From an uncultured Ruminococcus sp. (GTDB lineage: Bacteria; Bacillota; Clostridia; Oscillospirales; Ruminococcaceae), in contig CACZFN010000017.1 of NCBI GenBank assembly GCA_902780505.1, positions 88,368-152,367 on the forward strand: a DNA stretch of 64,000 bases, given 5' to 3'. The notes under the pieces are model-generated. The model worked only from the letters and a program-made list of their open reading frames with translations. It did not search any database and had not been told where the DNA came from. The first letter of the stretch is position 1. The number at the start of each line of letters is the position of its first letter. Both the position numbers and the translations under genes were made by a program. Below, piece by piece: positions 8,418 through 17,658 of this stretch.

Positions 8418-8888
8418 GTGCCAAGAAGAGGCAGAGTTGCAAAGAGAGATGTTCTTACAGATCCTGTATACAATTCAAAGCTTGTTACAAGACTTGTAAA
8501 TAACATAATGCTCGACGGAAAGAAGGGTGTAGCCCAGAAGATCGTTTACGGTGCATTTGAGATCGTAGAGGAAAAGACAGGCCGCCCCGCACTCGAAGTA
8601 TTCGAGGAAGCAATGAACAATATCATGCCTGAGCTTGAAGTCAAGGCTCGCCGTGTCGGCGGTGCTACTTATCAGGTACCTATGGAGGTTAGACCTGAAA
8701 GAAGACAGACACTCGGACTCAGATGGATAACAAAATTCTCAAGAGAGAGAAACGAAAGAACAATGAAGGAAAGACTTGCAGCTGAAATACTTGATGCTAT
8801 CAACGGTGTAGGCGGCTCATGCAAGAAGCGTGACGAAACACACAGAATGGCAGAAGCTAACAAGGCTTTCGCACACTACAGATGGTAA
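8418..8888 (+). CDS. rpsG: 30S ribosomal protein S7
   Basis: The real start is GTG at 8418, eight bases after AAGGAGGG, giving [12 protein letters not shown] and 156 residues, the standard S7 length. An upstream ATG at 8385 in the same frame adds 11 residues that overlap the ribosome binding site and is not used. Conserved blocks [15 protein letters not shown] and ALRWI-like [13 protein letters not shown] are intact, as is the C-terminal AHYRW. S7 nucleates assembly of the 30S head and contacts E-site tRNA. The gap after rpsL (187 bp) is long for this operon; I see no promoter or terminator in it. Confidence 0.97.
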   Translation: MPRRGRVAKRDVLTDPVYNSKLVTRLVNNIMLDGKKGVAQKIVYGAFEIVEEKTGRPALEVFEEAMNNIMPELEVKARRVGGATYQVPMEVRPERRQTLGLRWITKFSRERNERTMKERLAAEILDAINGVGGSCKKRDETHRMAEANKAFAHYRW

Positions 8889-8912
8889 TCGGGAAGGAAA
8901 GGTAAGTAATTT

Positions 8913-10991
8913 ATGGCAAGAGAATGCTCGTTACAGGATACCAGAAATATCGGTATCATGGCACATATCGATGCCGGTAAGACAACTACTACAGAACGTA
9001 TCCTTTTCTATACCGGTATCAACCACAAGATCGGTGAAACACACGACGGTGCGTCTACAATGGACTGGATGGAGCAGGAAAAGGAAAGAGGTATCACGAT
9101 CACTTCCGCTGCTACTACCTGCTATTGGAACAAGCACAGACTTAACATAATTGACACACCAGGACACGTTGACTTCACAGTTGAGGTTGAAAGATCTCTG
9201 CGTGTACTTGACGGTTCTGTAACAGTCCTTTGTGCTAAGGGCGGTGTTGAACCGCAGACTGAGACCGTTTGGCGTCAGGCTGATAACTACAAAGTACCGA
9301 GAATGGTATATGTAAACAAAATGGATATCATGGGCGCGGATTTCTATAACGTTATGCGTATGCTCCATGAAAGACTTAAAACTAATGCTGTTGCTATACA
9401 GCTGCCTATCGGCGCTGAGGACGACTTCAAAGGTCTTATAGATCTTCTTGAAATGAAAGCTTATATCTATACAAACGACCTCGGCACAGATATCCAGGTA
9501 ACTGATATTCCTGATGATATGAAGGATAAGGCTGAAGAATATCGTTCCATACTTCTCGACGCTGTCGCAGAACAGGACGAGGAGATCATGGAAAAATACC
9601 TCGAGGGCGAAGAACTCACTATCGAGGAAATCAAGAAGTGCATCAGAAAGGGTACTATAGCTAATACTTTCGTTCCTGTATGCTGCGGTACTTCTTACAG
9701 AAACAAGGGCGTTCAGAAGCTTCTTGACGCTATCGTTGACTATATGCCCGCACCTACTGATATCGAGCATATCAAGGGCATAAACCCCGAAACAGGCGAA
9801 GAATGTGAAAGACCTTCCTCCGATAACGAGCCTTTTGCAGCTCTTGCATTCAAGATCGCTACAGATCCGTTCGTTGGTAAGCTCTGCTTCTTCAGAGTAT
9901 ATTCGGGCGTGCTTAAAGCAGGCAGCAACGTTTATAATGCATCTAAGGATAAGAGCGAGAGGATCGGCAGAATACTCCAGATGCACTCCAACCACAGAAA
10001 GGATATCGAGGAAGTCTATGCCGGCGATATCGCAGCTGCGGTAGGTCTTAAAAATACAACTACAGGTGATACGCTCTGCGACGAGAATAACCCTGTAATA
10101 CTTGAATCCATGGAATTCCCCGAGCCTGTTATCCAGCTCGCTATCGAGCCTAAGACTAAGGCAGGTCAGGAAAAGATGGGTATCGCACTCTCCAAGCTTG
10201 CTGAGGAAGATCCTACTTTCAGAACATGGACAGACGAAGAAACAGGACAGACGATCATCGCAGGTATGGGCGAACTTCACCTTGAGATCATTGTTGACAG
10301 ACTTATGCGTGAGTTTAAGGTAGAGGCTAACGTAGGCGCTCCTCAGGTTTCTTATAAGGAAACTATCAGAAAGAGTGCAGATGTTGACCATAAGTACGCT
10401 AAGCAGTCAGGCGGTAAAGGTCAGTACGGTCATGTTAAGATCAAAGTTGAACCTAACGAAAGCGGTAAGGGCTACGAGTTTGTAAATAACGTAGTCGGCG
10501 GCGCTATCCCGAAGGAATATATACCCGCAGTTGATGCAGGTATCAGGGGCGCAATGGAAGCAGGCGTGCTTGCTGCTTACCCCGTTGTTGACGTAAAGGT
10601 AACACTTTATGACGGTTCTTACCATGAAGTCGACTCCTCAGAAATGGCATTCAAGATCGCAGGTTCAATGGCGTTCAAGGAAGCTATGGCTAAGGCAGAT
10701 CCTGTAATACTTGAACCTATCATGAAGGTCACAGTAATTGCCCCGGATGACTATATGGGTACTATCATAGGAGATCTTAACTCCAGACGTGGCCAGATAC
10801 AAGGTCAGGAAACAAGAAACGGCACTGCACAGGTAGACGCACTTGTTCCGCTTTCCGAAATGTTCGGCTACTCAAATGACCTGAGATCCAAGACACAGGG
10901 CAGAGGCAACTATACAATGGAACCTCACAGCTATATCGAGCTGCCTAAGTCACTTCAGGAAAAGATCGTTGCTACAAGAAGCAAGAACTGA
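8913..10991 (+). CDS. fusA: Elongation factor G
   Basis: 692 residues, the normal length. The G domain carries [13 protein letters not shown] (G1), [11 protein letters not shown] (G2), DTPGHVDF (G3) and NKMDIMGAD (G4); domain II and the ribosome-reaching domain IV ([16 protein letters not shown]) and domain V ([12 protein letters not shown]) follow. It is the ribosomal translocase GTPase that moves tRNA and mRNA after peptide transfer. It starts 24 bp after rpsG and is co-transcribed with it. The antisense strand is open over long stretches, a side effect of strong codon bias. Confidence 0.98.
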   Translation: MARECSLQDTRNIGIMAHIDAGKTTTTERILFYTGINHKIGETHDGASTMDWMEQEKERGITITSAATTCYWNKHRLNIIDTPGHVDFTVEVERSLRVLDGSVTVLCAKGGVEPQTETVWRQADNYKVPRMVYVNKMDIMGADFYNVMRMLHERLKTNAVAIQLPIGAEDDFKGLIDLLEMKAYIYTNDLGTDIQVTDIPDDMKDKAEEYRSILLDAVAEQDEEIMEKYLEGEELTIEEIKKCIRKGTIANTFVPVCCGTSYRNKGVQKLLDAIVDYMPAPTDIEHIKGINPETGEECERPSSDNEPFAALAFKIATDPFVGKLCFFRVYSGVLKAGSNVYNASKDKSERIGRILQMHSNHRKDIEEVYAGDIAAAVGLKNTTTGDTLCDENNPVILESMEFPEPVIQLAIEPKTKAGQEKMGIALSKLAEEDPTFRTWTDEETGQTIIAGMGELHLEIIVDRLMREFKVEANVGAPQVSYKETIRKSADVDHKYAKQSGGKGQYGHVKIKVEPNESGKGYEFVNNVVGGAIPKEYIPAVDAGIRGAMEAGVLAAYPVVDVKVTLYDGSYHEVDSSEMAFKIAGSMAFKEAMAKADPVILEPIMKVTVIAPDDYMGTIIGDLNSRRGQIQGQETRNGTAQVDALVPLSEMFGYSNDLRSKTQGRGNYTMEPHSYIELPKSLQEKIVATRSKN

Positions 10992-11029
10992 TTTTTCAGA
11001 AAAAAATACTAAAAAATTCCGGTAATCTA

Positions 11030-11058
11030 TTGCAAAATCTATTTATATCTGTTATAAT
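11030..11058 (+). promoter_or_regulatory. tuf promoter
   Basis: TTGCAA (11030-11035), 17-bp spacer, TATAAT (11053-11058), 50 bp before tuf and after the fusA stop. tuf therefore has its own strong promoter besides any read-through from the str operon. Confidence 0.8.
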
Positions 11059-11107
11059 AGAATTACGTTAAAATTTACCGTAAATTTATTTAAGGAGGAA
11101 TATTCCA

Positions 11108-12250
11108 ATGGCAAAGGCAAAATTTGAAAGAAACAAACCCCACGTAAACATCGGTACCATCGGTCACGTTGACCATGGTAAGACAACCCTTACAGCAGCT
11201 ATCACAAAGACACTTGCTTTGCAAGGTCTTGCTGAGAAGAAGGATTATGCTAATATCGACTCTGCTCCTGAAGAGAGAGAGAGAGGTATTACAATCAACA
11301 CAGCTCACGTTGAGTATGAAACAAAGAACCGTCACTATGCACACGTTGACTGCCCCGGACACGCAGACTACGTTAAGAACATGATCACCGGTGCTGCTCA
11401 GATGGACGGCGCTATCCTCGTTGTTGCTGCTTCTGACGGCCCTATGGCTCAGACAAGAGAGCACCTTCTCCTTGCTCGTCAGGTTGGCGTTCCTGCAATC
11501 GTTGTATTCATGAACAAGGCTGACCAGGTTGACGATGAAGAACTCCTCGAGCTCGTTGAGATGGATATCCGTGAACTCCTCGACAAGTACGAGTTCCCTG
11601 GCGATGAAACACCTATCATCAAGGGTTCTGCACTTGCTGCTCTTGAAGCTCCCGACGATCTTAGTGATCCCGCTTACAAGCCGATCCTTGACCTTATGGA
11701 CGCTGTTGACGAGTTCATTCCTACACCTGAGAGAAAGGCAGACCTTCCTTTCCTTATGCCTGTTGAAGACGTATTCACGATCACAGGCCGTGGTACAGTT
11801 GCTACAGGTAGAGTTGAAAGAGGTCAGCTCAATATGTCTGACGAAGTTGAGATCATTGGTCTTACAGAAGAAAGAAAGAAGACTGTTGTTACAGGTATCG
11901 AAATGTTCAGAAAGCTTCTTGACTATGCAGAAGCAGGCGACAATATCGGTGCTCTCCTCCGTGGTATCCAGAGAACAGAGATCGAAAGAGGTCAGGTTCT
12001 TTGCAAGCCCGGCAGCATTCACCCCTATACAAAGTTCAGCGGTCAGGTTTACGTACTGAAGAAGGAAGAGGGCGGCCGTCATACTCCTTTCTTCAACAAC
12101 TACAGACCTCAGTTCTACTTCAGAACAGATAACGTAGCTATGGATGTTGAGCTTATCACTCCTATCGCTATCGAAGAAGGCCTCCGTTTCGCTATCCGTG
12201 AGGGCGGCAGAACAGTAGGTTCAGGCGTTGTTACAGGTGTTAGAGACTAA
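11108..12250 (+). CDS. tuf: Elongation factor Tu with an in-frame ~19-residue gap in domain 3
   Basis: The product has 380 residues against about 399 for close relatives. The G domain is normal: [29 protein letters not shown] and SAL motifs. Domain 2 is normal. In domain 3 the sequence runs QFYFRT directly into DNVAMDVEL. Relatives have, between these, TDVTG...LPEG.EM.MPG. The missing piece corresponds to about residues 334-352 of E. coli EF-Tu, a beta-strand and loop of domain 3. The reading frame is kept (57 bases missing) and both flanks are otherwise perfect, including [17 protein letters not shown] precedes the ATG. It could be a real deletion, a second non-essential tuf copy, or an assembly or editing artefact. 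Confidence 0.95.
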   Translation: MAKAKFERNKPHVNIGTIGHVDHGKTTLTAAITKTLALQGLAEKKDYANIDSAPEERERGITINTAHVEYETKNRHYAHVDCPGHADYVKNMITGAAQMDGAILVVAASDGPMAQTREHLLLARQVGVPAIVVFMNKADQVDDEELLELVEMDIRELLDKYEFPGDETPIIKGSALAALEAPDDLSDPAYKPILDLMDAVDEFIPTPERKADLPFLMPVEDVFTITGRGTVATGRVERGQLNMSDEVEIIGLTEERKKTVVTGIEMFRKLLDYAEAGDNIGALLRGIQRTEIERGQVLCKPGSIHPYTKFSGQVYVLKKEEGGRHTPFFNNYRPQFYFRTDNVAMDVELITPIAIEEGLRFAIREGGRTVGSGVVTGVRD

Positions 12251-12333
12251 TTCTTTCTGATACTGAACACACTATAAAAAACAAAAATACCGCCGCTCGC
12301 TAAACGGGCGGCGGTTTGTTGTAACTGAAAAGT

Positions 12334-12374
12334 AAGCTGCGCCAAAGTCATAAAGACTTTGGCGCAGCTTTTTA
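12334..12374 (+). terminator. Strong bidirectional terminator after tuf
   Basis: A perfect 16-bp stem (AAGCTGCGCCAAAGTC and complement) with a 5-base loop ends in T5 on the plus strand. A second GC hairpin (about 12290-12317) precedes it. It lies between convergent tuf and the anti-sigma-like gene. Confidence 0.9.
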
Positions 12375-12388
12375 TGCTATCTTTTGTT

Positions 12389-14152
12389 CTATATATCTTC
12401 ATCAAAGAAGTGTATGCTGTAAACGTTATTGTCGGGTGAATTGTAACTGATATAATACCCCGCTGTGCCGCCGTCAGCTGAGCGTACCCTGTAAAGCCTG
12501 CATACATCACGGTCAGTCGTAAGGGCTTCATCAGATACAACACCCTTGTACTGCCCGTCAAGGTCATAGCTGCCGGAACTTAGTTCCTCCCCCTCTATAT
12601 ACATAAGAGCCGGTGATACCGCCGCCCTCGCTTCCTCCTCTTTCTGGCTGATAAGAGCATCACATCCCGTTATCATCATGCCCATACTGCTTGATAAAAG
12701 CTTTGTTCCCTCTGTGGCTGAGGCAAATATTTTCTGTGCGCTTTTTTCCTCAGCGGCAGAAGTCTCGGGAATAGATATTTCAAACATATAATGATAACTC
12801 TGCTCTCCGTAATCCCCGCTGCCTGATATGATATGAAGCTGAACAGTCCTGCCTGAGAGGATATTATCAGGTCTGAGCCGTATTATCATCCTGCTAAGAC
12901 CTTCTGTACTCACTTCAAATGTTTCGGGCGTGCCGAGCAAACTTATTTCCTCACCTGTGTCTTTAAGGTACGCTTTTATAATGAGATCGCTGTTTAAATT
13001 TTCCACCATTCCGAGCGATACCGAAGTTTCCCTGAACAGCGCATACATATTCACACCGTCAGTAATGATCCCGTCACAGTCGATATCTACGCTCTTGACA
13101 TATGATTTCTGGCTGTTGTTTTCTGCCTGCCTCAGTACCGCCTTGTCAGTCAGGTCGCTGTCATCAGGTATATGAAATTCAGGGGTTCTTGTAATGTACC
13201 GTGCTGCGCCGCCACTGTAATAACAGCCTGTCAGCTGATATGCGGCATTCTGATCTATGGGGTAAAGTGCCGATCTGTTTGAAAGATATGCGCTTACTGT
13301 GTCGTAGCTGTCGTTTTTCTCTGATTTGTCAGCATATGCCTGCCTGATCCTTATGTCGTAATGATACCTGCCCGAATACTGCCCCGCTTCATCATCAGTT
13401 ATGACCGTATCAAGCCCTTTATCGGTGAGCAGTATATGCGTATCTACAGTAAGTTCATTAAAACGCATCATAAGTTCTTTCCCGAGGGTTATGTCTACCC
13501 GTAAAAACTGCGCCATAAAACCTTCGTAAGATGTGACCTCGACTTGCTTTTCCACCTGAGTGCCCGTCTGACTGTCCACGACCGAAACATATGTCGAAAA
13601 CATTCTCGCTATGTCCTTAGTGTCAACTGAAGTGCCTGTATTGTCAAGCCGTATCAGCAGTGAGATCTTCTTGTCCGACAGAATATACCCGTCACACTCT
13701 GCACTGATCTCATTGAGTTCACCTGCTTTTATCCTGCCAAGATCCCCCTTTAGCATATCAGAAAAGCTTTCAGGGCAGCCCGTCATGTCTGTGAGTTTTG
13801 TGCAGCAGTTCTTATTGTTATACTGGTCAAAAAGCTTTGTGACAGCATAATCATTTGATTTCGGATAGTAAGCCGAGATCTTCTGCTTTATCGTAAGTTC
13901 CTTTCTGGCATCGGGATCTGAAACTTGTGTAGGGGCGGGTTCATAAGGCGGTATCATTTCGTCATTGCTTGTGTGAAGTATCAAAAATCCGCCGGCACCT
14001 ATCCCAATTGCTATAGCCGCCACTGCTGCCGCCTTTATCGGGCTCAGGCTCTTTACTGCCGCTGTGCCTGTTCTGCCTGCGGGTATTTTTCTTGCACGTT
14101 CCTTCCATTCATCAGGGGTAGTATAAGCATTTACTATGTTCATTTTCTTCAT
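12389..14152 (-). CDS. Membrane-anchored anti-sigma-factor-like protein
   Basis: 587 residues. A short cytoplasmic N-terminus (residues 1-37) is followed by one membrane helix (about 38-59) and a long extracellular part of Asp/Ser/Tyr-rich beta-type sequence with no family I can name. It begins 6 bp after the stop of the ECF sigma gene, with AAAGGAGG overlapping that stop, so the two are translated together. The arrangement of sigma gene followed by a single-pass membrane protein is the standard ECF sigma/anti-sigma pair, with the outer domain as sensor. The N-terminus is short compared with zinc-binding anti-sigma domains and has no HxxxCxxC motif, so it would be of another class (RsgI- or DUF4179-like). 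Confidence 0.7.
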   Translation of the reverse strand: MKKMNIVNAYTTPDEWKERARKIPAGRTGTAAVKSLSPIKAAAVAAIAIGIGAGGFLILHTSNDEMIPPYEPAPTQVSDPDARKELTIKQKISAYYPKSNDYAVTKLFDQYNNKNCCTKLTDMTGCPESFSDMLKGDLGRIKAGELNEISAECDGYILSDKKISLLIRLDNTGTSVDTKDIARMFSTYVSVVDSQTGTQVEKQVEVTSYEGFMAQFLRVDITLGKELMMRFNELTVDTHILLTDKGLDTVITDDEAGQYSGRYHYDIRIRQAYADKSEKNDSYDTVSAYLSNRSALYPIDQNAAYQLTGCYYSGGAARYITRTPEFHIPDDSDLTDKAVLRQAENNSQKSYVKSVDIDCDGIITDGVNMYALFRETSVSLGMVENLNSDLIIKAYLKDTGEEISLLGTPETFEVSTEGLSRMIIRLRPDNILSGRTVQLHIISGSGDYGEQSYHYMFEISIPETSAAEEKSAQKIFASATEGTKLLSSSMGMMITGCDALISQKEEEARAAVSPALMYIEGEELSSGSYDLDGQYKGVVSDEALTTDRDVCRLYRVRSADGGTAGYYISYNSPDNNVYSIHFFDEDI

Positions 14153-14158
14153 TTCGGG

Positions 14159-14635
14159 CTAACCTCCTTTCTCAAGCTCTTTTTTAAGCCTTTCTCGTGC
14201 ACGTTTGAGCTGTGAACGCACAGTGCTTTCCTTCTGTCCGGTTATCTCGGCTATCTCCCTCGTGGAATAACCGACATTTACATATAAATGCAGAACATTC
14301 CTGTACTTTTCGGGCAGCGAAAAAACTATCTGTATCAGTTCACTTTCCTGCGCTGTATCAAACGGCATGGTTATGTCATCAATGCTTACAAACTTGTGTT
14401 TCAGCTTAAAGCGCAGCATGGATTTGCATTCGTTGTACGCTACCTTTGCAAGCCATTTGCCTGTGTCATCAGGCGGCTTCTTCTTTAGCTGCATATAAAG
14501 ACTCTCAAAGCAATTAAGATACGCTTCCTGAGCATCTATCATATTCCCTAAGGAAACGATACATATTCTTGTGACCATATCCGAATATTCGTCGATAGCC
14601 GACTGAAAGGTTTCGTTTATGCTGTTTTCACCCAA
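14159..14635 (-). CDS. ECF-type RNA polymerase sigma factor
   Basis: 158 residues with region 2 at about residues 10-75 (AQEAYLNCFESLYMQ, KWLAKVAYNECK) and region 4 at about 100-152 (STREIAEITGQKESTVRS, a helix-turn-helix). The start is TTG at 14635, just after GGAGGTGAT; no ATG is available. A putative ECF promoter lies upstream, so it probably activates its own operon. Held inactive at the membrane by the following gene product until an unknown signal releases it. Confidence 0.93.
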   Translation of the reverse strand: MGENSINETFQSAIDEYSDMVTRICIVSLGNMIDAQEAYLNCFESLYMQLKKKPPDDTGKWLAKVAYNECKSMLRFKLKHKFVSIDDITMPFDTAQESELIQIVFSLPEKYRNVLHLYVNVGYSTREIAEITGQKESTVRSQLKRARERLKKELEKGG

Positions 14636-14672
14636 TATGTATCACCTCCGATAAAAACCCTCTATATATAAA

Positions 14673-14698
14673 GACGCTTCAAAACGTCAAAAAGTTGC
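14673..14698 (-). promoter_or_regulatory. Putative autoregulated ECF promoter
   Basis: On the minus strand GCAAC (14694-14698) followed by a T run, 17 bases, then CGTC (14673-14676) has the AAC / CGTC layout of ECF sigma promoters such as those of Bacillus extracytoplasmic sigma factors. It lies about 40 bp before the sigma gene. Confidence 0.55.
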
Positions 14699-14764
14699 AT
14701 AGTGATAAAATTTTTTTTCATTGTATGTGTCATTTTTTTGTTTGTAAATAATTTGTTAAGCCGC

Positions 14765-14793
14765 TTGACGAGGCTTTGATTACGTGTTATAAT
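14765..14793 (+). promoter_or_regulatory. Promoter of the TerD-like protein gene
   Basis: TTGACG (14765-14770), 17-bp spacer, TATAAT (14788-14793), 38 bp before the ATG at 14832, which has GGAGGGG in front of it. Confidence 0.85.
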
Positions 14794-14831
14794 GAAAGGC
14801 TACATTAACAATAATACGGAGGGGATCAATA

Positions 14832-16856
14832 ATGAATTTCGATCAGCTGCTTTTTTCTGAGTTAAGGCTCGCGGCCATTTCAAACGGCAAGAATACAACA
14901 GATGATAACGCCATCACAAAGGCTATGACTGTCAATGAAGAACTTATAAATATCGGCTATACACTGTCCCCTGCGGATATAGTAAGACTTTCAAAATCGC
15001 CCGACCTGAATTCCTTTGCCGCAAGGATAAGGGAATACGCAGGTGATGTCAAGGCAAAGCCTATGTACCCCGATTTTCCTTCACAGGTAATGGCTATGGA
15101 TGATGCTGTTTTCCGCTTTCACCAGTTAGTGCACTATATGTCTACTTACGGCGTGGAGTTTTTTACGGGGCAGAGGGTTTTCAAAGGCTGGCTGCCCGAA
15201 GTAACTGACACTCAAAAGAGTGAACCCGACACTGCGCTTGTTGAAGCTAAGGTCATATCCCTTATAGGTAAGGGTGAAAAGTATATCCTGCCCTATAAGA
15301 GGATACTTTCAAAAACCGAGCGTATGAACGATAAGGAGAGCATGATAGTCCTCGGGTGTATCGCACATTTAACCCCTGAAGAACTTGCGGGCGTCAATAT
15401 CACATTCAAGCAGAATATGCTTTATGTGTTCAATGCCATATTTACCAGTGAAGAACTTGAAAGTAAAGCTAAGCTTGAACTTCTGTTCACACTGTGCCAG
15501 CATACAGGTGATGTGTGGAAATGTATGGATTACGCCCTCACCCGCACAGGCTACCATTTCAGGACTTCTCAGAAAAGGCTTATCGTAAAGCTTCTTGAAA
15601 AATATCCTCTCACGGATTTCAAGGCAAACCTTATCCTTTCAAACAAAAAGGGTGAACGTACCCTGCTTATGCTCAAATATATCGACTTCAACGAATACTG
15701 CCGAAGCAAACCGTTTAAAAATGCCGTTGCTGATTTCAGAAGCGGCAAGCTCAGATCGTGGGAATCCCGCGCTAAGTTTTTAGCTGAAAGCGGACACGAG
15801 CAGACACTTGAATACTACTCACAAAGGCCCGGTATGATGCTCAGAAGCCTTACATACCTTCTGCGCCGCGGCTTCAGGGCAGATGATATCTACGATACAC
15901 TTTACCCACACTCAGCCGAACTTAAAGCGCAGACACTTGTAAGACTTGCTTCCTTCTTTTCCCGCCCCGCTGACCTTTGGGAAAATGACGAAAAGTATAA
16001 TGAAGCACTTGTTTTAAGCATTATGATCACCTACCTGCTTGCGGGCAGGCTAAGCGCAAATAAGACTCCCCTGCGCGGCAAAAAGGTCTATGTTGACGCA
16101 AAAGACTTTGACCTTTCGCTGTCTGAAATAAGGGTGACAAACAAGTCCTCAGAGGGCGGCTATATACGCTCGGGGCTTGCTTATAAGATACCCGATAACG
16201 CAAAGGCTATACGCTTCTTTATCTACTGGAACGACACAACCAGGGTAGATGTCGATCTGCACGCATCAGCCTTCTCGACTGACGGTCAGCAGATCCAGGT
16301 CGGCTGGAACAGCAATTTTAGATCGGGCGCGCTCGTTTTCAGCGGGGATATCACCCATAGTGACGCTGCGGAATATGTCGATATTGACCTTGAAAAAGCC
16401 CGTCAGACGGTTTCCACAGTCTGCACTAATATCAACCTGTTTTCGGGCTACCCGACATTCAGCGAAATAGACGAATGCTTTGTCGGCGTAATGGCAGTAG
16501 ATAAAACAGGTACGAATATAAAGCTCTATGATCCCAAAAACTGCTTTTTTACACACTACCTTACAGGTAAGTACAAAACAATAAACTACGGCTTTATCGA
16601 CATTAAGAACCGTGTAATAGTTTTTGACGGCTTTGAGGGCAATGGCGATTATTACGAAATGCCCGAGCACAGCTGCGGCTTTTCTGTCGAAAACTACCTT
16701 GATATACTTTTTCGTGTCCAGCGTGTCATAAAAGTCGATTCGCCCGAAAAAGCTGATGTTACCCTTGTTATGGGCAAACCCTCGGGCGATAAAGAGATAA
16801 GCCTTATCGACAATAATTTCTTTATGGAAGCCCTTGACGAAAAGGCTGAAAAATGA
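14832..16856 (+). CDS. Large protein with TerD-like C-terminal region
   Basis: 674 residues, no signal peptide or membrane helix, so cytoplasmic. The first ~430 residues are helical and repeat-like without a family I can name with certainty. From about residue 440 the sequence turns to beta type: GGYIRSGLAYKIPDNAKAIR and FIYWNDTTRVDVDLHASAF resemble the calcium-binding TerD/CABP fold of tellurite and stress proteins (V-D-L-D-L motif). The overall layout resembles the MXAN_6230/SCO0854 family, but I see no RING-type Cys pattern. Monocistronic with its own promoter. The promoter of the downstream RNA lies inside its last 25 bases. Function unknown. Confidence 0.65.
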   Translation: MNFDQLLFSELRLAAISNGKNTTDDNAITKAMTVNEELINIGYTLSPADIVRLSKSPDLNSFAARIREYAGDVKAKPMYPDFPSQVMAMDDAVFRFHQLVHYMSTYGVEFFTGQRVFKGWLPEVTDTQKSEPDTALVEAKVISLIGKGEKYILPYKRILSKTERMNDKESMIVLGCIAHLTPEELAGVNITFKQNMLYVFNAIFTSEELESKAKLELLFTLCQHTGDVWKCMDYALTRTGYHFRTSQKRLIVKLLEKYPLTDFKANLILSNKKGERTLLMLKYIDFNEYCRSKPFKNAVADFRSGKLRSWESRAKFLAESGHEQTLEYYSQRPGMMLRSLTYLLRRGFRADDIYDTLYPHSAELKAQTLVRLASFFSRPADLWENDEKYNEALVLSIMITYLLAGRLSANKTPLRGKKVYVDAKDFDLSLSEIRVTNKSSEGGYIRSGLAYKIPDNAKAIRFFIYWNDTTRVDVDLHASAFSTDGQQIQVGWNSNFRSGALVFSGDITHSDAAEYVDIDLEKARQTVSTVCTNINLFSGYPTFSEIDECFVGVMAVDKTGTNIKLYDPKNCFFTHYLTGKYKTINYGFIDIKNRVIVFDGFEGNGDYYEMPEHSCGFSVENYLDILFRVQRVIKVDSPEKADVTLVMGKPSGDKEISLIDNNFFMEALDEKAEK

Positions 16857-16862
16857 TATAAT
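16834..16862 (+). promoter_or_regulatory. Promoter of the large intergenic RNA
   Basis: TTGACG (16834-16839), 17-bp spacer, TATAAT (16857-16862). It overlaps the end of the TerD-like gene and points into a region with no open reading frame, with a start expected near 16869. Confidence 0.8.
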
Positions 16863-16868
16863 ATCTGT

Positions 16869-17449
16869 GGGCAGGCGTTTGCGCGCCTTTAGTCAGCATA
16901 CTTTTATCAGAAGGCTATTCCGCCTGGAATAATCTACTCGGCGCTGCAAGCCATAAGCTGTCAGATAGCCTGTCCTGCCGATATTTATATCGGTAACGGT
17001 GATAAGCGTATACCCGCACGCTTTACAGCATACTTTTAATACACCGGTCTTTGTATTAGTGCGGGTGTGTTTGCTGTATAATAGCTTATCATTATTCCTG
17101 TAAGCGTTGCCTGGCGGTTAATTATTTGTGACTTCCTTTTATGTATGGATTTTTATGAGAGCGATAGGTGCGGCCAATAAAAAACGGGCCTGAACTCACC
17201 CAAGTGAGCCGAGGTCAAAAAACACAGGCCGGCAAAAACACCTGTCGTTCGGTATACCGCCTTGTTCAGCCTGTCACATAATTGCTTGCAGGAAAAAACC
17301 GACAAGCGTTTCGCGCGTTTTTTTGTACGGGGATCGTACTGATGACATCCTTTTATCCACCATCTTTTAAATGGGAACGCCGGAGTAAGTCATTAAATAG
17401 CTTGTCGCACGTAAAAACAGTGCCGAGGGCAGAAATGCTCTCGGCTTTT
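16869..17449 (+). ncRNA. Candidate large structured non-coding RNA (~580 nt)
   Basis: The interval runs from the start predicted by a near-consensus promoter to a strong terminator and has no plus-strand frame worth calling. Many long complementarities exist: GGGCAGGC (16869) with GCCTGTCC (about 16968); TTGCGCGCC with GGCGCTGCAA; CCGATA/TATCGG; TGATAAGC with GCTTATCA enclosing ACCCGCAC/GTGCGGGT and TACAGCA/TGCTGTA, which cross and so form a pseudoknot or a switch; GGCGGT/ACCGCC crossing an AATTATTTGTGAC/GTCACATAATT pairing; GGCCTG/CAGGCC; GTACG/CGTAC. CAGCATACTTTTA occurs twice. A tRNA-Thr gene follows on the other strand. Length, ornate folding and tRNA neighbour recall ROOL-type RNAs of rumen Firmicutes; that class is my guess, not a match. 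RNase P RNA and tmRNA signatures are absent. Confidence 0.6.
17421..17449 (+). terminator. Terminator of the large intergenic RNA
   Basis: Stem GCCGAGGGCA / TGCTCTCGGC (one wobble) with a GAAA loop followed by T5. An earlier, weaker hairpin with a T7 run lies at about 17305-17325 and could give a shorter RNA of about 455 nt. Confidence 0.8.
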
Positions 17450-17458
17450 TAGTTTTAC

Positions 17459-17493
17459 AAAAAATATCCTTCCGCTGTCGCAGAAGGATATTT
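17459..17493 (-). terminator. Terminator of tRNA-Thr
   Basis: On the minus strand AAATATCCTTC pairs with GAAGGATATTT around a 10-base loop and ends in a T run, just after the tRNA 3' end. Confidence 0.8.
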
Positions 17494-17494
17494 C

Positions 17495-17570
17495 TGGAGC
17501 TGGTAGCCGGACTCGAACCGGCGACCTGCGCATTACGAATGCGCTGCTCTACCAACTGAGCCATACCAGC
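17495..17570 (-). tRNA. tRNA-Thr (anticodon CGT)
   Basis: Acceptor arm GCTGGTA / TACCAGC, D arm GCTCAGTTGGTAGAGC, anticodon stem GCGCA/TGCGC with loop TTCGTAA, T arm GCCGGTTCGAGTCCGGC; discriminator T and an encoded CCA. The anticodon CGT reads ACG codons. Confidence 0.97.
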
Positions 17571-17658
17571 AGCTGTTCAACTTATTTATTATATCATGTT
17601 TTACTGCTTTTGTCAAGTGTTTTTCGCCCCGCAGCATACTGTCTGCGGGGCATTTATA

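Noticed and set aside
8931-10391. 486-codon open frame on the minus strand
   Set aside because: It lies wholly antisense to fusA, has no family features and no ribosome site; strong codon bias in fusA leaves few stops on the other strand.
11090-12082. 330-codon open frame on the minus strand
   Set aside because: Antisense to tuf for the same reason as above; Cys/Leu/Ser-rich composition is not protein-like.
16869-17449. RNase P RNA, tmRNA or SRP RNA as identity of the structured region
   Set aside because: The GAGGAAAGTCC core of RNase P RNA, the tRNA-like 3' end of tmRNA and the GGAAGGAAGCAGCC-type SRP motif are all absent.
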